Origin: Heterohyrax brucei
Taxonomy: Eukaryota > Chordata > Mammalia > Hyracoidea > Procaviidae
DNA length: 64,000 bases
Direction: 5' to 3'
NCBI GenBank assembly: GCA_028571685.1
Contig: CM053141.1
Location: 48,668,333-48,732,332, forward strand
Shown piece after piece: positions 45,934 to 56,918 of this stretch. A program made the position numbers and the translations under genes. The first letter of the stretch is position 1. Each line of letters starts with the position of its first letter. Under the pieces are notes generated by a model that saw only the letters and a list, made by a program, of their open reading frames with translations, did not search any database and was not told the origin of the DNA.

Positions 45934-48900
45934 TTATCGTAGAGGTCTCATACAGTATTTGTCCTTTTGTCGCTGCCTACACTCACTCAACATAATGTCT
46001 TCCAGTTGAAACCAGGTTAGGAGATGTTTCCTGGAATCATCATTATTCTTTATCATTGCGTAGTGCTCCATTGAGTATATGTACCACAGTTTACCTATCC
46101 ATTCGTCTATTGTTGGGCATCTGGGTTGATTCCACCTTTTTGCTATTGTGGACTGTGCCACGATAAACATTCTGGTGCATGTGTCCGTTGGTGTGAAAGG
46201 CCTTGAATCTGTAGGATATATTCCAAGTAGTGGAATTACTGGGTCAAATGGTATATCAATATCCATTTTTTTAAGGAAGCGCCAGATTGCCTTCAAGAGA
46301 GGCTGGGCCATTTTGCAACCCCACCAACAGTGTAGGAGGGTTCCACTTTCTCCACAGCCTCTCCAGAATTTGTTGTTTTGTGTTTTCTGGATCATGGCCA
46401 ATCTTGTTGGGGTGAGAAGGTATCTCATTGTCGTCTTGATTTGAATTTCTTTAATAGCTAAAGATCGTGAACATGTCCGCATGTGTTTTTTGGCTGCCTG
46501 GATCTCCTCTTTAGTGAAGTATCTGTCCATCTCCTTTGCCCATCGCTTAATTGGATGGTTTATCTTCTTCTTATTGATATTTTGTAGTATCTTATAGATT
46601 ATGGAGATCAGGCATCGATCTGACATAGAGTTGCCAAATATTTTTTCCCACTCTGTGGGTGTTCTTTTAATTCTATTAATAAAGTCTTTGGATGAGCAAA
46701 AGTGTTTGATTCTTAATAGTTCCCATTTATCTACTTTCTCTTCTGTTGATTGAGGTTTCTTTGACAGATTTTGGAGTCTGTCCTCATTGTGTATTAAAAC
46801 TTTCATTGTTGTTCCTACCTTTTCTTCGATGAGCTTTATCGTTTTAGGTTTGATATTTAGGTCTTTTATCCAGTTGGAGTTGGTTTTTGTATAAGGTGTA
46901 AGATATGGATCTTGGTTCACTTTATTGCAGATGGATATCCAATTTTGCCAGCACCATTTGTTGAAGATGCTGTTTTTACCCCAGTTTAATGTCTTAGGGC
47001 CTTTGTCGAATATCAACTGTTCATAGGCAGATGGTGTCATCTCTGGGGTCTCAATTCTGTTCCATTGATCAGTCTGTCTGTTCTTGTACCAGTACCAGGC
47101 TGTTTTGACCACTGTGGCAGTGTAGTATGTTCTAAGGTCGGGTAATGAGAGGCCTCCCAGTGTGTTCTTCTTCTTTAGTAGTACCTTACTTATCTGGGGC
47201 TTCTTCCCTTTCCAAACAAAATTGGTGATTTGTTTCTCCATCTCATTAAAAAATGATGCTGGAACTTGTATTGGGATTGCATTATATAAATAAATTGCTT
47301 TGGGTAAAATAGACATTTTCACAATGTTAAGTCTTCCTATCCACGAGCAGGGTAGGTTTTTCCATTTATCTAAGTCTCTCTTAGTTTCTTGTAGTAAGGG
47401 CTTGTAGTTCTCTTTGTAAAGGTCTGTTGTTTCTCTGGTTAGATTAATTCCTAGGTACTTTATCTTCTTAGGGGCTATCACAAATGATATAGATTTGATA
47501 ATTTCCTCCTTAACAGTCTCGTTGTTGGTATAAAGGAATCCTACTGATTTACTTATGTTTATCTTGTATCCTGAGACTTTGCTGAACTCTTCTATCAGTT
47601 TGAGTAACTTACTTATAGATTCCTTGGGGTTCTCTGCATATACAATCATATCATCTGCGAACAGGGAGATTTTAACTTCCTCTTTGCCAATGCAGATGCC
47701 CTTTATTTCTTTGTCTTGTCTAATTGCTCTGGCTAGAACTTCTAGCACAATGTTGAATAGGAGAGGTGACAGTGGGCATCCTTGTCTAGTTCCTGATCTC
47801 AGGGGAAAGTCTTTCAGTCTCTCTCCATTCAGGATGATGTGGGCAATTGGCTTTGTATAAATGGCCCTTATTGCGTTGAGGAATTTGCTGTCTATGCCCA
47901 TTTTGCTAAGAGTTTTTAGCATGAATGGGTGTTGGACTTTATCACATGCCTTTTCGGCATCAATGGACAAAATCAGGTGATCTTTGTCTTTTGTGTTATT
48001 TATATGGTTAATCACATTGATTGTTTTCCTGATGTTGAACCAGCCTTGCATCCCTGGTATGAATCCCACTTGGTCATGATGGATTATTTTCTTGATATGT
48101 TGTTGTATTCTGTTGGCAAGAATTTTGTTCAAGATTTTTGCATCTAAGTTCATGAGTGATATCGGTCTGTAGTTCTCTGTCTTTGTTGGATCTTTCCCGG
48201 GCTTAGGTATCAGGGTTATGCTGGCTTCATAGAATGAGTTTGGGAGTACTTCATCCCTTTTTATACTGTGAAATAGTTTCAATAGTATTGGGGATAACTC
48301 TTCTCTAAATGCTTGGTAGAATTCTGCCGTGAAGCCATCTGGGCCCAGACTTTTTTGGGTTGGCAGTGTTTTGATGACATTTTCAATCTCTTTCTTTGTG
48401 ATGGGTTTATTAAGTTGTTCTGCTTCACGTTGTGATAATTTGGGTAGGTGGTATGAGTCAAGGAATTGGTTCATTTCCCCTAGGTTTTCAAATTTGTTAG
48501 AGTACAGTCTTTCATAGTATTCTGTTATGATGTTTTTGATTTCTGTTGCATCTGTGGTGACAACTCCCTTCTCATTTCTAATTTGGGTTATTTGTTTCCT
48601 TTCCTGCTTTTCTTTAGTAAGTTTAGCCAGTGGTTTATCAATTTTGTTGATCTTTTCAAAAAACCAACTTTTGGTCTTTTCGATTTTTTCAATTGTTTTT
48701 CTATTCTCTAATTCATTTAGCTCTGCTCTAATCTTTATGACATCTTTTTTCCCAGTGCCTGAGGGGTTCCTCTGTTGTTCTCTTTCTACTTTTTCAAGCT
48801 GTAGAGTTAGTTCCTTGATTTGGTTTCTTTCTTCCTTCCCGATGTGTGCATTTATGGAGATAAACAGACCTCTGAGCACTGCTTTGGCTGTATCCCATAG

Positions 48901-49758
48901 GTTCTGGTAGGAAGTGTTTTCGTTCTCATTGGAATCCATGAATTTCTTTAATTGATCCCTGATTTCCTCTATAACCCATGTTTTTTTGAGCAAGATGTTG
49001 TTCAGTTTCCAAGAGTTCCACTTTCTATCTATGTTTTTTCTGCTATTGATTTCAACTTTGATGGCTTTATGATCTGAGAAGATGCTTTGCAATAATTCAG
49101 TGGTATGGATTTTGTTGAGCATTGCATTATGGCCTATCACGTGGTCAATTCTGGAGAATGTTCCATGTGCACTGGAGAAGAAGGTGTAGTTGTCTGCTGA
49201 TGGGTGGAAAGTTCTGTATATATCAATGAGGTTTAGTTGGTTAATTGTGTCAATGAGGTCTTCTGTATCTTTACTGAGCTTTTTTCTAGATGATCTGTCT
49301 AGTAATGAGAGTGGAGTGTTAAAGTCTCCCACTATTATTGTGGAGTCATCTAACTCTCTTTTGAGCATAGTCAGTGTTTCTTCGACATATTTAGGTGCTC
49401 TGACATTAGGTGCATAAATGTTTAATATAGTTAAGTCTTTCTTGTGTACTGAACCTTTCAGCAGTAAATAGTGTCCATCTTTGTCCACGATGGTGGATTT
49501 GACATTAAAGTTGATTTTGCCTGAGATTAGAATTGCCACCCCTGCTCTTCTTTGTTCATTGTTAGCTTGATATATATTCTTCCAACCTTTAATTTTCAGT
49601 TTGTTCCTGTCTTTAGGTCTCAAGTGAGTTTCTTGTAGACAACATGTGGATGGGTAGTGTCTTTTGATCCAAGATGACACTCGGTGTCTCTTTACTGGAG
49701 CATTCAGTCCATTCACATTCAATGTAATTATTGATAGGTATGTGTTCACTGCTGCCAT
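45934..49758 (-). CDS. L1 ORF2p: endonuclease and reverse transcriptase
   Basis: 1274 codons, close to the human 1275. It nicks target DNA and reverse-transcribes L1 RNA at the nick. The start is set by [18 protein letters not shown], which aligns to the mammalian ORF2 start. The endonuclease (about 1-235) keeps N14, E43, D145, N147, T192, D205, D229 and H230, numbered as in human. The RT contains the FADD box at residues 700-703 and motif A with D600. Residue 605, five after D600, is Cys ([12 protein letters not shown]), where the related copy A has Phe. The C-terminal zinc-knuckle (CX3CX7HX4C type) reads F1131, C1135, H1143, C1148, so the first Cys is lacking. No stop or frameshift. Confidence 0.95.
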   Translation of the reverse strand: MAAVNTYLSIITLNVNGLNAPVKRHRVSSWIKRHYPSTCCLQETHLRPKDRNKLKIKGWKNIYQANNEQRRAGVAILISGKINFNVKSTIVDKDGHYLLLKGSVHKKDLTILNIYAPNVRAPKYVEETLTMLKRELDDSTIIVGDFNTPLSLLDRSSRKKLSKDTEDLIDTINQLNLIDIYRTFHPSADNYTFFSSAHGTFSRIDHVIGHNAMLNKIHTTELLQSIFSDHKAIKVEINSRKNIDRKWNSWKLNNILLKKTWVIEEIRDQLKKFMDSNENENTSYQNLWDTAKAVLRGLFISINAHIGKEERNQIKELTLQLEKVEREQQRNPSGTGKKDVIKIRAELNELENRKTIEKIEKTKSWFFEKINKIDKPLAKLTKEKQERKQITQIRNEKGVVTTDATEIKNIITEYYERLYSNKFENLGEMNQFLDSYHLPKLSQREAEQLNKPITKKEIENVIKTLPTQKSLGPDGFTAEFYQAFREELSPILLKLFHSIKRDEVLPNSFYEASITLIPKPGKDPTKTENYRPISLMNLDAKILNKILANRIQQHIKKIIHHDQVGFIPGMQGWFNIRKTINVINHINNTKDKDHLILSIDAEKACDKVQHPFMLKTLSKMGIDSKFLNAIRAIYTKPIAHIILNGERLKDFPLRSGTRQGCPLSPLLFNIVLEVLARAIRQDKEIKGICIGKEEVKISLFADDMIVYAENPKESISKLLKLIEEFSKVSGYKINISKSVGFLYTNNETVKEEIIKSISFVIAPKKIKYLGINLTRETTDLYKENYKPLLQETKRDLDKWKNLPCSWIGRLNIVKMSILPKAIYLYNAIPIQVPASFFNEMEKQITNFVWKGKKPQISKVLLKKKNTLGGLSLPDLRTYYTATVVKTAWYWYKNRQTDQWNRIETPEMTPSAYEQLIFDKGPKTLNWGKNSIFNKWCWQNWISICNKVNQDPYLTPYTKTNSNWIKDLNIKPKTIKLIEEKVGTTMKVLIHNEDRLQNLSKKPQSTEEKVDKWELLRIKHFCSSKDFINRIKRTPTEWEKIFGNSMSDRCLISIIYKILQNINKKKINHPIKRWAKEMDRYFTKEEIQAAKKHMRTCSRSLAIKEIQIKTTMRYLLTPTRLAMIQKTQNNKFWRGCGESGTLLHCWWGCKMAQPLLKAIWRFLKKMDIDIPFDPVIPLLGIYPTDSRPFTPTDTCTRMFIVAQSTIAKRWNQPRCPTIDEWIGKLWYIYSMEHYAMIKNNDDSRKHLLTWFQLEDIMLSECRQRQKDKYCMRPLR

Positions 49759-50172
49759 TGTGATATGTTTATTTTTATGTTGATGTTTTCTCTGTTGTTC
49801 TTATTAGTCTGTTCTGAGACACTTTTTTGTGAGTTGATTTTTCACCTTTTTCAGAGCTGGTTTTATAGTTGTTGAGACTCGTGTGTTAGATTTCTTGAAA
49901 TGGTATGATACATCTTTGTTGTGCTTTACAGCTGCCCCTATGAACCCCCTTAATAAACTATTTATAAACCCAATTTTAATTACTACCAGTCTGGTCATCT
50001 TCCTCTCCATCTGGAAGGACTATAATGACTGCAGCACATCCCTCTTTTATTATGATGACACCATAGTTTTCATGATGATCACTGGATTGCTTCTTTCCAA
50101 ATCAAAGCTGTGATTTACTTTGGAGCCTTCCCTAAATGAGTATTGAGTAGTGTGTCATTCTAAAATATAAAG
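49759..50172 (-). other. ORF1-ORF2 spacer of L1 copy G
   Basis: 414 bp, much longer than the ~63-bp spacer of human L1. The dead copies A and C have similarly long, alignable spacers, so it is a lineage trait. A 68-codon open frame here (49804-50010) is not kept in A or C. Confidence 0.8.
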
Positions 50173-51132
50173 TTAGTGGTTTCGTTCTTCTAAGCCAAAG
50201 CCAAGAACTTCTTTCAGTATTTCTTGTAGTTTGGGTTTGGTTTTTACAAATTCTCTGAGTTTCTGTTTATCTGGAAATGTCTTAATTTCATTTTCATGTT
50301 TGAAAGACAGTTTTGCAGGATATATAATTCTTGGTTGGAAGTTCTTCTCTTTCAAGACTTTGAATGTGTCGTGCCACTGTCTCCGTGCCAGCATGGTTTC
50401 TGCTGAGAAATCTGACGAGAGCCTACAGGGTTTCCCTCTGAATGTTAGCTTTGCCTTGAGTCTTGCTGCCTTTAAGAGTTGCTGCTTATGTTTCATTTTG
50501 TTAAGCTTGATTATAATACGCCTTGGAGTCTTTCTTTTGAGATCTATATTGGGTGGTGTATGATATGCATCTGAGATGTCTATATTCTCTTCCTTCATGA
50601 TTTCTGGGAAGTTTTCTTTCAGCAGCTCAGCAACAATATTCTCTGTGTTCTCAGATGTCTCACCCTGTTCAGGGACTCCAATTAATCGAAGGTTGTTCCT
50701 CTTAATAGAGTCCCACATGCTTCTTAATGTTTCTTCATTTTTCTTGTTTCTTTTTTCTGATTTCTGCTCATAGACACTGGCATCAGTAGCTCTGTCTTCC
50801 AAGTCAGAAATTCTTTCTTCCATTTGTTCCATTCTGTTTTCTTGGGTTTGCATGGAAGCTTCTATATCTTTGATTTTCTTCTTGATCTGTTGGATTTCAG
50901 AGTACTGGTGTTCCATCAGATCGAACAACTTGCTTAATTTTTCATTTTGTTCTGCTGCATTTTGTATAAGGTCTAGAAGGGCCCTGTATATAATCAATTT
51001 GTATTCACTTCCTGATGCTTTCATAAAAGTTTCTTCATCTGGAAAACTCCTTGGTTGCTTTGTTTGGGAGCCTTCTGAAGCCATGAGTGATTGCTTGTAT
51101 GACACAATTGTCTGTTGCTTTTTGGGTCCCAT
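50173..51132 (-). CDS. L1 ORF1p: RNA-binding trimeric chaperone
   Basis: 319 codons, starting MGPKKQQTIVSYKQS. ORF1p coats L1 RNA in the cytoplasmic RNP and is needed in cis for retrotransposition. An N-terminal tail (1-40) is followed by a coiled coil (about 45-140, rich in Glu/Lys heptads such as EIQQIKKKIKDIEASMQ). Next come the RRM (about 145-245, beginning NNLRLIGVPEQGE) and the C-terminal domain (about 250-319) with EKNFQPRIIYPAKLSF. Human ORF1p is 338 aa, so this is slightly shorter. No stop or frameshift; likely functional. Confidence 0.95.
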   Translation of the reverse strand: MGPKKQQTIVSYKQSLMASEGSQTKQPRSFPDEETFMKASGSEYKLIIYRALLDLIQNAAEQNEKLSKLFDLMEHQYSEIQQIKKKIKDIEASMQTQENRMEQMEERISDLEDRATDASVYEQKSEKRNKKNEETLRSMWDSIKRNNLRLIGVPEQGETSENTENIVAELLKENFPEIMKEENIDISDAYHTPPNIDLKRKTPRRIIIKLNKMKHKQQLLKAARLKAKLTFRGKPCRLSSDFSAETMLARRQWHDTFKVLKEKNFQPRIIYPAKLSFKHENEIKTFPDKQKLREFVKTKPKLQEILKEVLGFGLEERNH

Positions 51133-52119
51133 GTGAGTATATAGAGGCTGGAAGAGGTACTGTGAGGATGGATTCCAAATGTTTCTCTAGGCTGTCTTCA
51201 AATGTAAAGCAAAAGGTATCTGACCAGTTCACAAGTCAGTTAGGTTTTCAGGTGTAGAGGTCCCTCTTCCCATCTGACAAAGTAAGCGCCACTGTATCCA
51301 ACCTCAGATGATAACAAACTAGTTTAGAATACAGCACTGCTAGTGCCCTGGTGGCCTCTGCTGACAGGGCCTAGCCTTATCCAACACTGCGTCAAGTACT
51401 GGTTTTGTGATAGAAAAGCGCTCTCCAGTGGGCAGGCTCTGGCTCCCAAGCTAAGAATTAGGTCCAGCTGCGGCCACCATACCCAAGATGGCGTCCTCCA
51501 CACAGGCAGCAGTCAGGGGGGCTAAAGATGCCCAGAGGCAGCGATTCCTCTGCTTCTGTTGCAGGGCCCCCAATGTAGGCAGCACGGTGCAAAATCACTA
51601 CTTTTCTGATGGAGAAGCACTGTCCCGTTTGCAGGCGCTGGCTCCCAGGCTAAGAACGAGGTCCCGCTAAAATCTCGGTACCAACATGGCGTCCCGCACC
51701 CTGACCACGGAGTTCCGCACAAACCCCACTGAGGCAGCTACAAAACGAAAGGCTCAATAACAGAGTCCCGAGCCTGGCTCTCAGAACATGGGAATTTCGC
51801 CTGCCTATCCCCCCAGCAGCGTGTCTGAGTCCAGCCGCCGGGCAAGGCCCAGCTTCGCCGGCCAGCCCAGACCGAGGAAAAAAAAGTCAAAATGGTGCGT
51901 TTACCTCTGTCCGTGAGAGCCGGGCTAGCCAGGAGCGGGAGTCAGCGAAAGAGAGGAGGTTTTTCACTGAATGGTATGAAGTCCCAATTAACAGCTCTGT
52001 GCCGTGTCCTGAGGCTGATTAGGTGCTCAGAAGGCTCTGTTTGATTGTCAATTCAGGTCTTGGTTTCCAGAGGGATAGAAAGAGACGTGTCCTTAGTCCG
52101 CCATCTTGACTCCGCCCCC
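51133..52119 (-). promoter_or_regulatory. L1 copy G 5' UTR / internal promoter
   Basis: GC-richer than its surroundings and with many CpGs. The 5' terminus contains the YY1-type site CAAGATGGCGG (minus strand, near 52098-52110). Two diverged ~198-bp units occur in tandem: 'ggctcccaagctaagaa' at 51441 and 'ggctcccaggctaagaa' at 51640, with 'caagatggcgtcc' at 51484 and 'caacatggcgtcc' at 51682. These resemble promoter monomers. Confidence 0.75.
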
Positions 52120-52134
52120 AAGGGTTTTGTTTTT
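52120..52134. repeat. Target-site duplication of L1 copy G, right copy
   Basis: AAGGGTTTTGTTTTT, identical to 44904-44918; it also belongs to the AfroSINE tail. Confidence 0.9.
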
Positions 52135-53032
52135 GAAATGAGTTTTTACCAGATCCACCCAGGCCCCTCCTAGACATGCCTGTGTGCTTTTAGAAGGATA
52201 TCTAGAGTGTGTCAGTTGAGTCCCAACAGTTTCCATAGGGCAATTCTCCCCAAAAGCTGATCTGTGAGTCAGGTACATCTCCCTGCTGGCCTGAGATGCA
52301 GGTGTTGAGATCAGCCCTCCAGAGGACATCTGTAACGACCAGGGCCCAGTGATGGGACAAACAGCAGCTGTCCAGCAGAGGCACCATAAAGATGCAGGTA
52401 AGAATTCTTATGTCATGAGAAACTACCTTCCCTACCCTAATCCCATCCCATTTCTACTCTTAATGAAAAAGGATCCTTTTCTAGGACCCACAACTTAAGA
52501 ACGGTGAAAAACATTTGTTTTGGGGGAATCCTGGGGAAAATGTACAATTCCTGCTAGAGAAGGTGGAGACTCAGAACTTCTTAATTTACTTTCACTAGCT
52601 ACTGAAGTCCAGGCTATGCTGGTCCCATGAGTAGCATCTGATGTGTATATTCAGTGCACTGAAGTCAATACGTATTTCAATCAGTTTGCTCTGGCATTTT
52701 TGGAAAGGTATCAAACCTTGCTCCATTATATAGAATGGTTTCTTTCCGTGTAAGTGTAAAATACCATCAGGGGAAAATATTTCTAATACAAGGCAGAATT
52801 TGTCGAGCACTATATAGAAATAGAATGAGTATCTGGAACATTGAGACACATAAGAGAGAAATTATGACACGGAGAGACATAAGAGATAAATTATAAATCA
52901 GCACATATTTATCAAAGAGTTGGTGTGTGAATTGGGGACTTGAAAATTGAATAGAATTTGAATTGGGCAGCAAATAGAGGAAACAGTAGGTATAAAGGCA
53001 CAACAGTGAAAAAAGAACTTACAAATTGAGAG
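52135..53032. other. Unassigned sequence
   Basis: No gene or repeat family that I can support. Open frames at 52093-52387 have no known domain. Confidence 0.35.
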
Positions 53033-53192
53033 TTCTTGGTGCCCAGTGATTGAGAGATTGCTTGCTCAGCTTCTAACTAAAATGTCAATAGTTTAAACCC
53101 ATCAACCACTGCTTGGAAACCCTGTGGGGCAGTTCTACTATGAGTTGGAATCAGCTTGATGGCAATGGGCTTTGTTTGCTTTTGGTATACAA
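53033..53192 (+). mobile_element. AfroSINE
   Basis: 'gttcttggtgcccagtgatt', 'caaccactgcttggaaaccc', 'tgtggggcagttctactatg' and 'gttggaatcagcttgatggc'. A short internal deletion in the 'tctactctgtcctatagg' block. Confidence 0.85.
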
Positions 53193-53307
53193 ATTTGGTT
53201 GGAAGATAGAACTTACTAATGCAATTTGTACAAGGAAAAGTATATAACCTTATATTTTCAGTAGCCTCTTCATATGAAAACATTTTAATCAGGACATTTA
53301 CCTAAAC

Positions 53308-53819
53308 TGTTATGGACTGAATTGTGTTCCCCTAAAATGTGCGTCAACTTGGCTAGTCCATGATTCCCAGTAGCATGTGATTGTCCACTATTTTGTCCTC
53401 TGATGTGATATACCCATATATTATAAATACTACCCCTATGATGTTGATCAGATGGGATTACTGGATATTAATGAGGAAAGACTCAATCGACACAATTAGG
53501 TCATGTTGAATGAATTCTTTCGAGATATAAAAGAGAGAAGCAAACAGAGACATGGGATCCTTATACCACCAAGACACAAGAGTCAGGAGAATAGTGTGTC
53601 CTATAAATCTGCATACAGTTTCTGGGCTGAGAATCTCCTTAAACAGGGATGACTGACGATAAGAACCCTCTCCCAGAGCTGACAGAGAAAGCCATGTCCT
53701 GGAGCTGGTACCCTGAATTTAGACTTCTAGCCTCTTATACTGTAACAGAATACATTTCTCTTTGTTAAAGGTTTCCACTTATAGTATTTCTGTTTTAGCA
53801 GCAGTAAACAGCTAAAACA
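53308..53819 (+). mobile_element. MaLR-type solo LTR
   Basis: TGTTATGGACTGAATTGTGT to AACAGCTAAAACA. Contains 'gtcctctgatgtgatatacc', 'gatataaaagagagaagcaa' and 'gaatacatttctctttgtta'. Confidence 0.82.
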
Positions 53820-54082
53820 TACATTAACACTCATCTGTAGAAACCTCAGTGTGAATAGATAATTGATAAATTTTCTATTTTTCTCATTTCCTTGTGAAAT
53901 TAACTTCAAACACAAACAGTACCAAAAATAGCATGTACACACAAACACAAGTATCCCTACCACTCAAATTTTACTAAATTTAATCTTTTCTGACACTTGT
54001 TTTGTTTCATTTTAAGAAATTGTTACTGATAGTTTGCTGTTACAAGTAATGCTGTAGTAAACATCCCAGTGACAGTAAGACA
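53820..54082 (-). mobile_element. Possible L1M fragment
   Basis: 'gttacaagtaatgctgtagt' and 'aaacatcccagtgacag' near 54035-54075 look like a reversed L1M piece. The first ~170 bp are unassigned. Confidence 0.35.
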
Positions 54083-54440
54083 TGACATTTATTGAGCATT
54101 TATCCTGTGCCATGGGTTTCTGTAGCAGCAGCTGGAGCCTTAGTGGTGCCACACAGTTACAAGCTACTGCTGCCAATTAAAAGATCGAATCCACCAAGTG
54201 CTTCTTGGAAACCCACTGGGGCAGTTCTACTCTGTCCTATATATGGTAACTATGAGTCGGAACCTCCTCAAAGGTAACAATTTTTGTATTTCTTTTTCAG
54301 TTTTATGTGTGAACTAATTCATCTAGTTCTCACTGTGTCTATATATACAACAAACTGTATTCATCCCCAATTTTACAGATGATTAACGAACATACAGAAA
54401 AGCTACGTAACATTTCTGAGACCATACAGGGGTATGATAC
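54083..54440 (-). mobile_element. MIR SINE, split by an AfroSINE
   Basis: 'gacatttattgagcatttat' (left) and 'catccccaattttacagatg' with 'aacatttctgagaccataca' (right) are the reverse complement of MIR. The AfroSINE at 54127-54290 separates the halves. Confidence 0.65.
54127..54290 (+). mobile_element. AfroSINE
   Basis: 'agctggagccttagtggtgc', 'gatcgaatccaccaagtgct', 'ggggcagttctactctgtcc' and 'gtaactatgagtcggaacct'. Confidence 0.85.
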
Positions 54441-54477
54441 TTGTTTAAACTACTGAGCTATGTTTTGTTGGCACTGT

Positions 54478-54890
54478 CAAGGTTAGCTAGGGAACTGATC
54501 TCTGCCTCCACATACTAACATATTTTACTCCAGAATCTAACATTTTCTAGGGATAACAAAGGTCGTGGTTTGCATTATAGAACACACACAGTATAGTAGA
54601 CGAGGTTACCAAGGGAACCTGATCTGCCACATATCAGCCGTTCTCCCTGGCAGTTTCCGAAGCAAATACAATTCCTCCCTGCAGTTGTTAAGTGGCCACA
54701 GCAGCCTCAAAACCAATAAAAAACCAAGCTACTACCTCCATCTCCCATCTATGACATCGCATGTCCTTTTGCCAATAAAAACACCCCCCAAATCTATGCT
54801 GGATTTTACCATTTAAGGAGACTGACCCGTTCCCTCTTTGGAAAGTGCTTTCCCTTAATAAACTTTCTGTCGTTTGCTACTAAATAGGAT
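54478..54890 (+). mobile_element. ERV-type LTR, copy 2
   Basis: Same family as 17025-17436: 'aaggttagctagggaact', 'aagcaaatacaattcctccc', 'ggagactgacccgttccctc', 'ccttaataaactttctgtcg' (poly(A) signal) and 'tttgctactaaatagg'. Family name not assigned. Confidence 0.6.
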
Positions 54891-55097
54891 GTATCCTCGT
54901 GTACTTTGAAGGAGGGGATCCCAGTTTGCCACCCATCGGGAGACAGAACTTGCTCACTCGATCTTAGGAACAGAATCGGGTCACTCAGGGTATAATTAAT
55001 TACATGAACTTGACAGCACCAACTTCGCTAGTAATGCCAATGCTTTAATTGTTCCTACATGTATCTCCCTGGGTCTTGTGTGAGAATATCTCTTGGG
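54891..55097. other. Unassigned, just 3' of an ERV LTR
   Basis: 'gatcccagtttgccacccat' could be the start of ERV leader sequence, but no clear PBS is seen. Confidence 0.3.
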
Positions 55098-55245
55098 CAG
55101 TGGTTTCCAAACTTTAACCAGCATCGGAACCGTTTGGATTTCTGTTAAACTGCAGACTGCTGTCAACCCTTCACGTACCTCGGGGTTCTGATTCAGTACA
55201 TCCAAGGTTAATCCAGAAAATTTGCATTTTTAACTACTTCTCTGG
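55098..55245 (+). mobile_element. MER5A-like hAT-Charlie fragment
   Basis: 'gcagtggtttccaaacttta', 'ttctgattcagtacatcc' and 'agaaaatttgcatttttaac' follow the MER5A order. Cut by the AfroSINE at 55249. Confidence 0.65.
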
Positions 55246-55248
55246 TTG

Positions 55249-55415
55249 TGGAAACCCTGGTATCCTAGTGGTTAAGTGTTTTCGACTCCTAACCAAAGAG
55301 TTAGCAATTTGAATCCACCAGGCACTCCTTGGAAACCCTGTGGGGCGTTTCTACTCTGTCCTACAGAGTTGCTATGAATCAGAATCATTCAGCTGCAATG
55401 TTTTGTTTTGGTAAT
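55249..55415 (+). mobile_element. AfroSINE
   Basis: 'ggaaaccctggtatcctagt', 'gtgttttcgactcctaacca', 'caggcactccttggaaaccc' and 'ttgctatgaatcagaatcat'. Confidence 0.9.
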
Positions 55416-55419
55416 GGCT

Positions 55420-56451
55420 AATGACAATAAGCATCATCTCACCTACTTTTTGTCTGCTTGAATATCCCATTTCGTGATCTGTTTATACCTTTCCCCATTT
55501 TGATTGGGTTATCATTTTATTGCTAAGTTGTAGAAGTTTTCTGTTAATAAAAATGATATTGGCTGTTTTCTGCTGAACTTTTTTAGCTGTAGTAGTTTGG
55601 GGTAGACACTTGTTGGTTTTCTAGGTAGTAATTTTTATCTCTTCCTTCTAGTTCTTATACAGTACGTCTTTTCTAATTGTATTGCATTGGCTAGGGGTCC
55701 AATATAGGGTTAAACAGTAGGGATAAGTTTAGTTTGCTACATATATTTTTCTTAAATGAGTTTAACTTGCTTTTTAAAAAATTCTGCAGAAAAGTAACTT
55801 AATAGTAAGATTTTTTTCCCTTTAACCTGTTACTTTGTTAAATGCCTAGATCAGAGCCTAGCTTACTGCATGCCTCAATCAGTACTTTTAAATTTAATGT
55901 GGTGGATTTAGATACATTTTGTCCTTGAGCTTCTACAAAAAACCATACTTGGTCATAATGTATTAATATATGTTGCTCAATTTTATTTTCTGTTTATTTG
56001 GATTTTTGCATCTCTGTCTACAAATTTTGAGTAGTGAGATTATCAGTTTCAACAATGCATTGCCAAGCCAAGTGCCTTTTTTGTTCTTTGAAATAGTTTG
56101 TATAAGATAAGGACTATCAGCTCTTCCAGTGTTTCGTAAAACCTCTAGGACCACTTAGGCTTTGTGTCTGTTTGAAAGAAAGATGTTCAGTTAATTTAAT
56201 TTCTTCAGTAGTTGTTGGTTTACTTAGATTTTATGTATCTTTTTAAGTCAATTTTGGTAAGTTAGTTTTAAAAGAAACTGCTTTGTCTGTGATTTCTAAC
56301 CTATTTTCATAAAACTGCACAACATTCTTTTACTGTATTTATAGTTTCCACAAAGGAACAGTTTAAAAGTTCAGATTGCAATAATAAAAAGTGTATTTAT
56401 AAATTATTTGTTTGGAAATTTAAAAGTGTTCCCAACTCATGGGTTACAGAG
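55420..56451 (-). mobile_element. L1M ORF2 fragment (ancient)
   Basis: Reversed old L1 sequence: 'ttttgattgggttatcattt', 'ttgcattggctaggggtcca', 'ggttaaacagtagg' and 'ttgaaatagtttgtataaga'. No open frame remains. Confidence 0.65.
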
Positions 56452-56877
56452 TATCTTAATTCTCTTGTGTTCCCATAACAGAAATATCACAAGTGGATGG
56501 TTTTAACAAACAGGAATTTATTCTCTCAAGGTCAGGTCACCAGCTCAAAAGGAAGGCTTTCTCTCCTTGTTGGCTTTGGGGGAAAGTCCCTGTCATCAAT
56601 ATTTCCCTGGTTTATGAGCTTCTCATGACAGGGATCCAAGGTCCAAAGCATGTACTTCTCTCCTGGTTCTTCATTCTTGATGGCATGAGATCCGTCCCTT
56701 CTCTGCTCTTTTCTCTCTTTAATGTTTCGAAAGAGATTAACAATCTAATCCTATTAACTTCATAGAGATTAGATTTACAACACCTAGGGAAATCACATCA
56801 GATCACAGAATGGTGGACAACCACACAATGCTGGGAATCATGGTCAAGTCAAGTTGACACATGATTCAACTCACTGC
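56452..56877 (-). mobile_element. MaLR-type solo LTR (old)
   Basis: 'cataacagaaatatcacaag', 'gtggatggttttaacaaaca', 'tttacaacacctagggaaat' and 'gtggacaaccacacaatgct' are a reversed MaLR LTR. Confidence 0.72.
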
Positions 56878-56918
56878 ACAGAGGAAATCACAAAATATTT
56901 ATTCTAAAAAAGAGCAGA

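Larger units (their letters stand above)
44919..52119 (-). mobile_element. L1 copy G: full-length LINE-1 with both ORFs open
   Basis: 7.2 kb. The minus strand starts 'gggggcggagtcaagatggc', then a 987-bp 5' UTR, ORF1 (319 aa), a 414-bp spacer, ORF2 (1274 aa), a ~990-bp 3' UTR and an (AAC)n-rich tail. A perfect 15-bp target duplication lies at 44904-44918 and 52120-52134. In element orientation the target reads TTTC/AAAAAC, which fits L1 endonuclease preference. Full length, intact frames and a perfect duplication mark it as young. Two substitutions at functional positions of ORF2 (C605, F1131) may limit its activity. Confidence 0.95.

Noticed and set aside
49804-50010. A 68-codon small ORF in the L1 copy G spacer
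   Set aside because: The aligned spacers of copies A and C do not keep the frame, so coding is unlikely.
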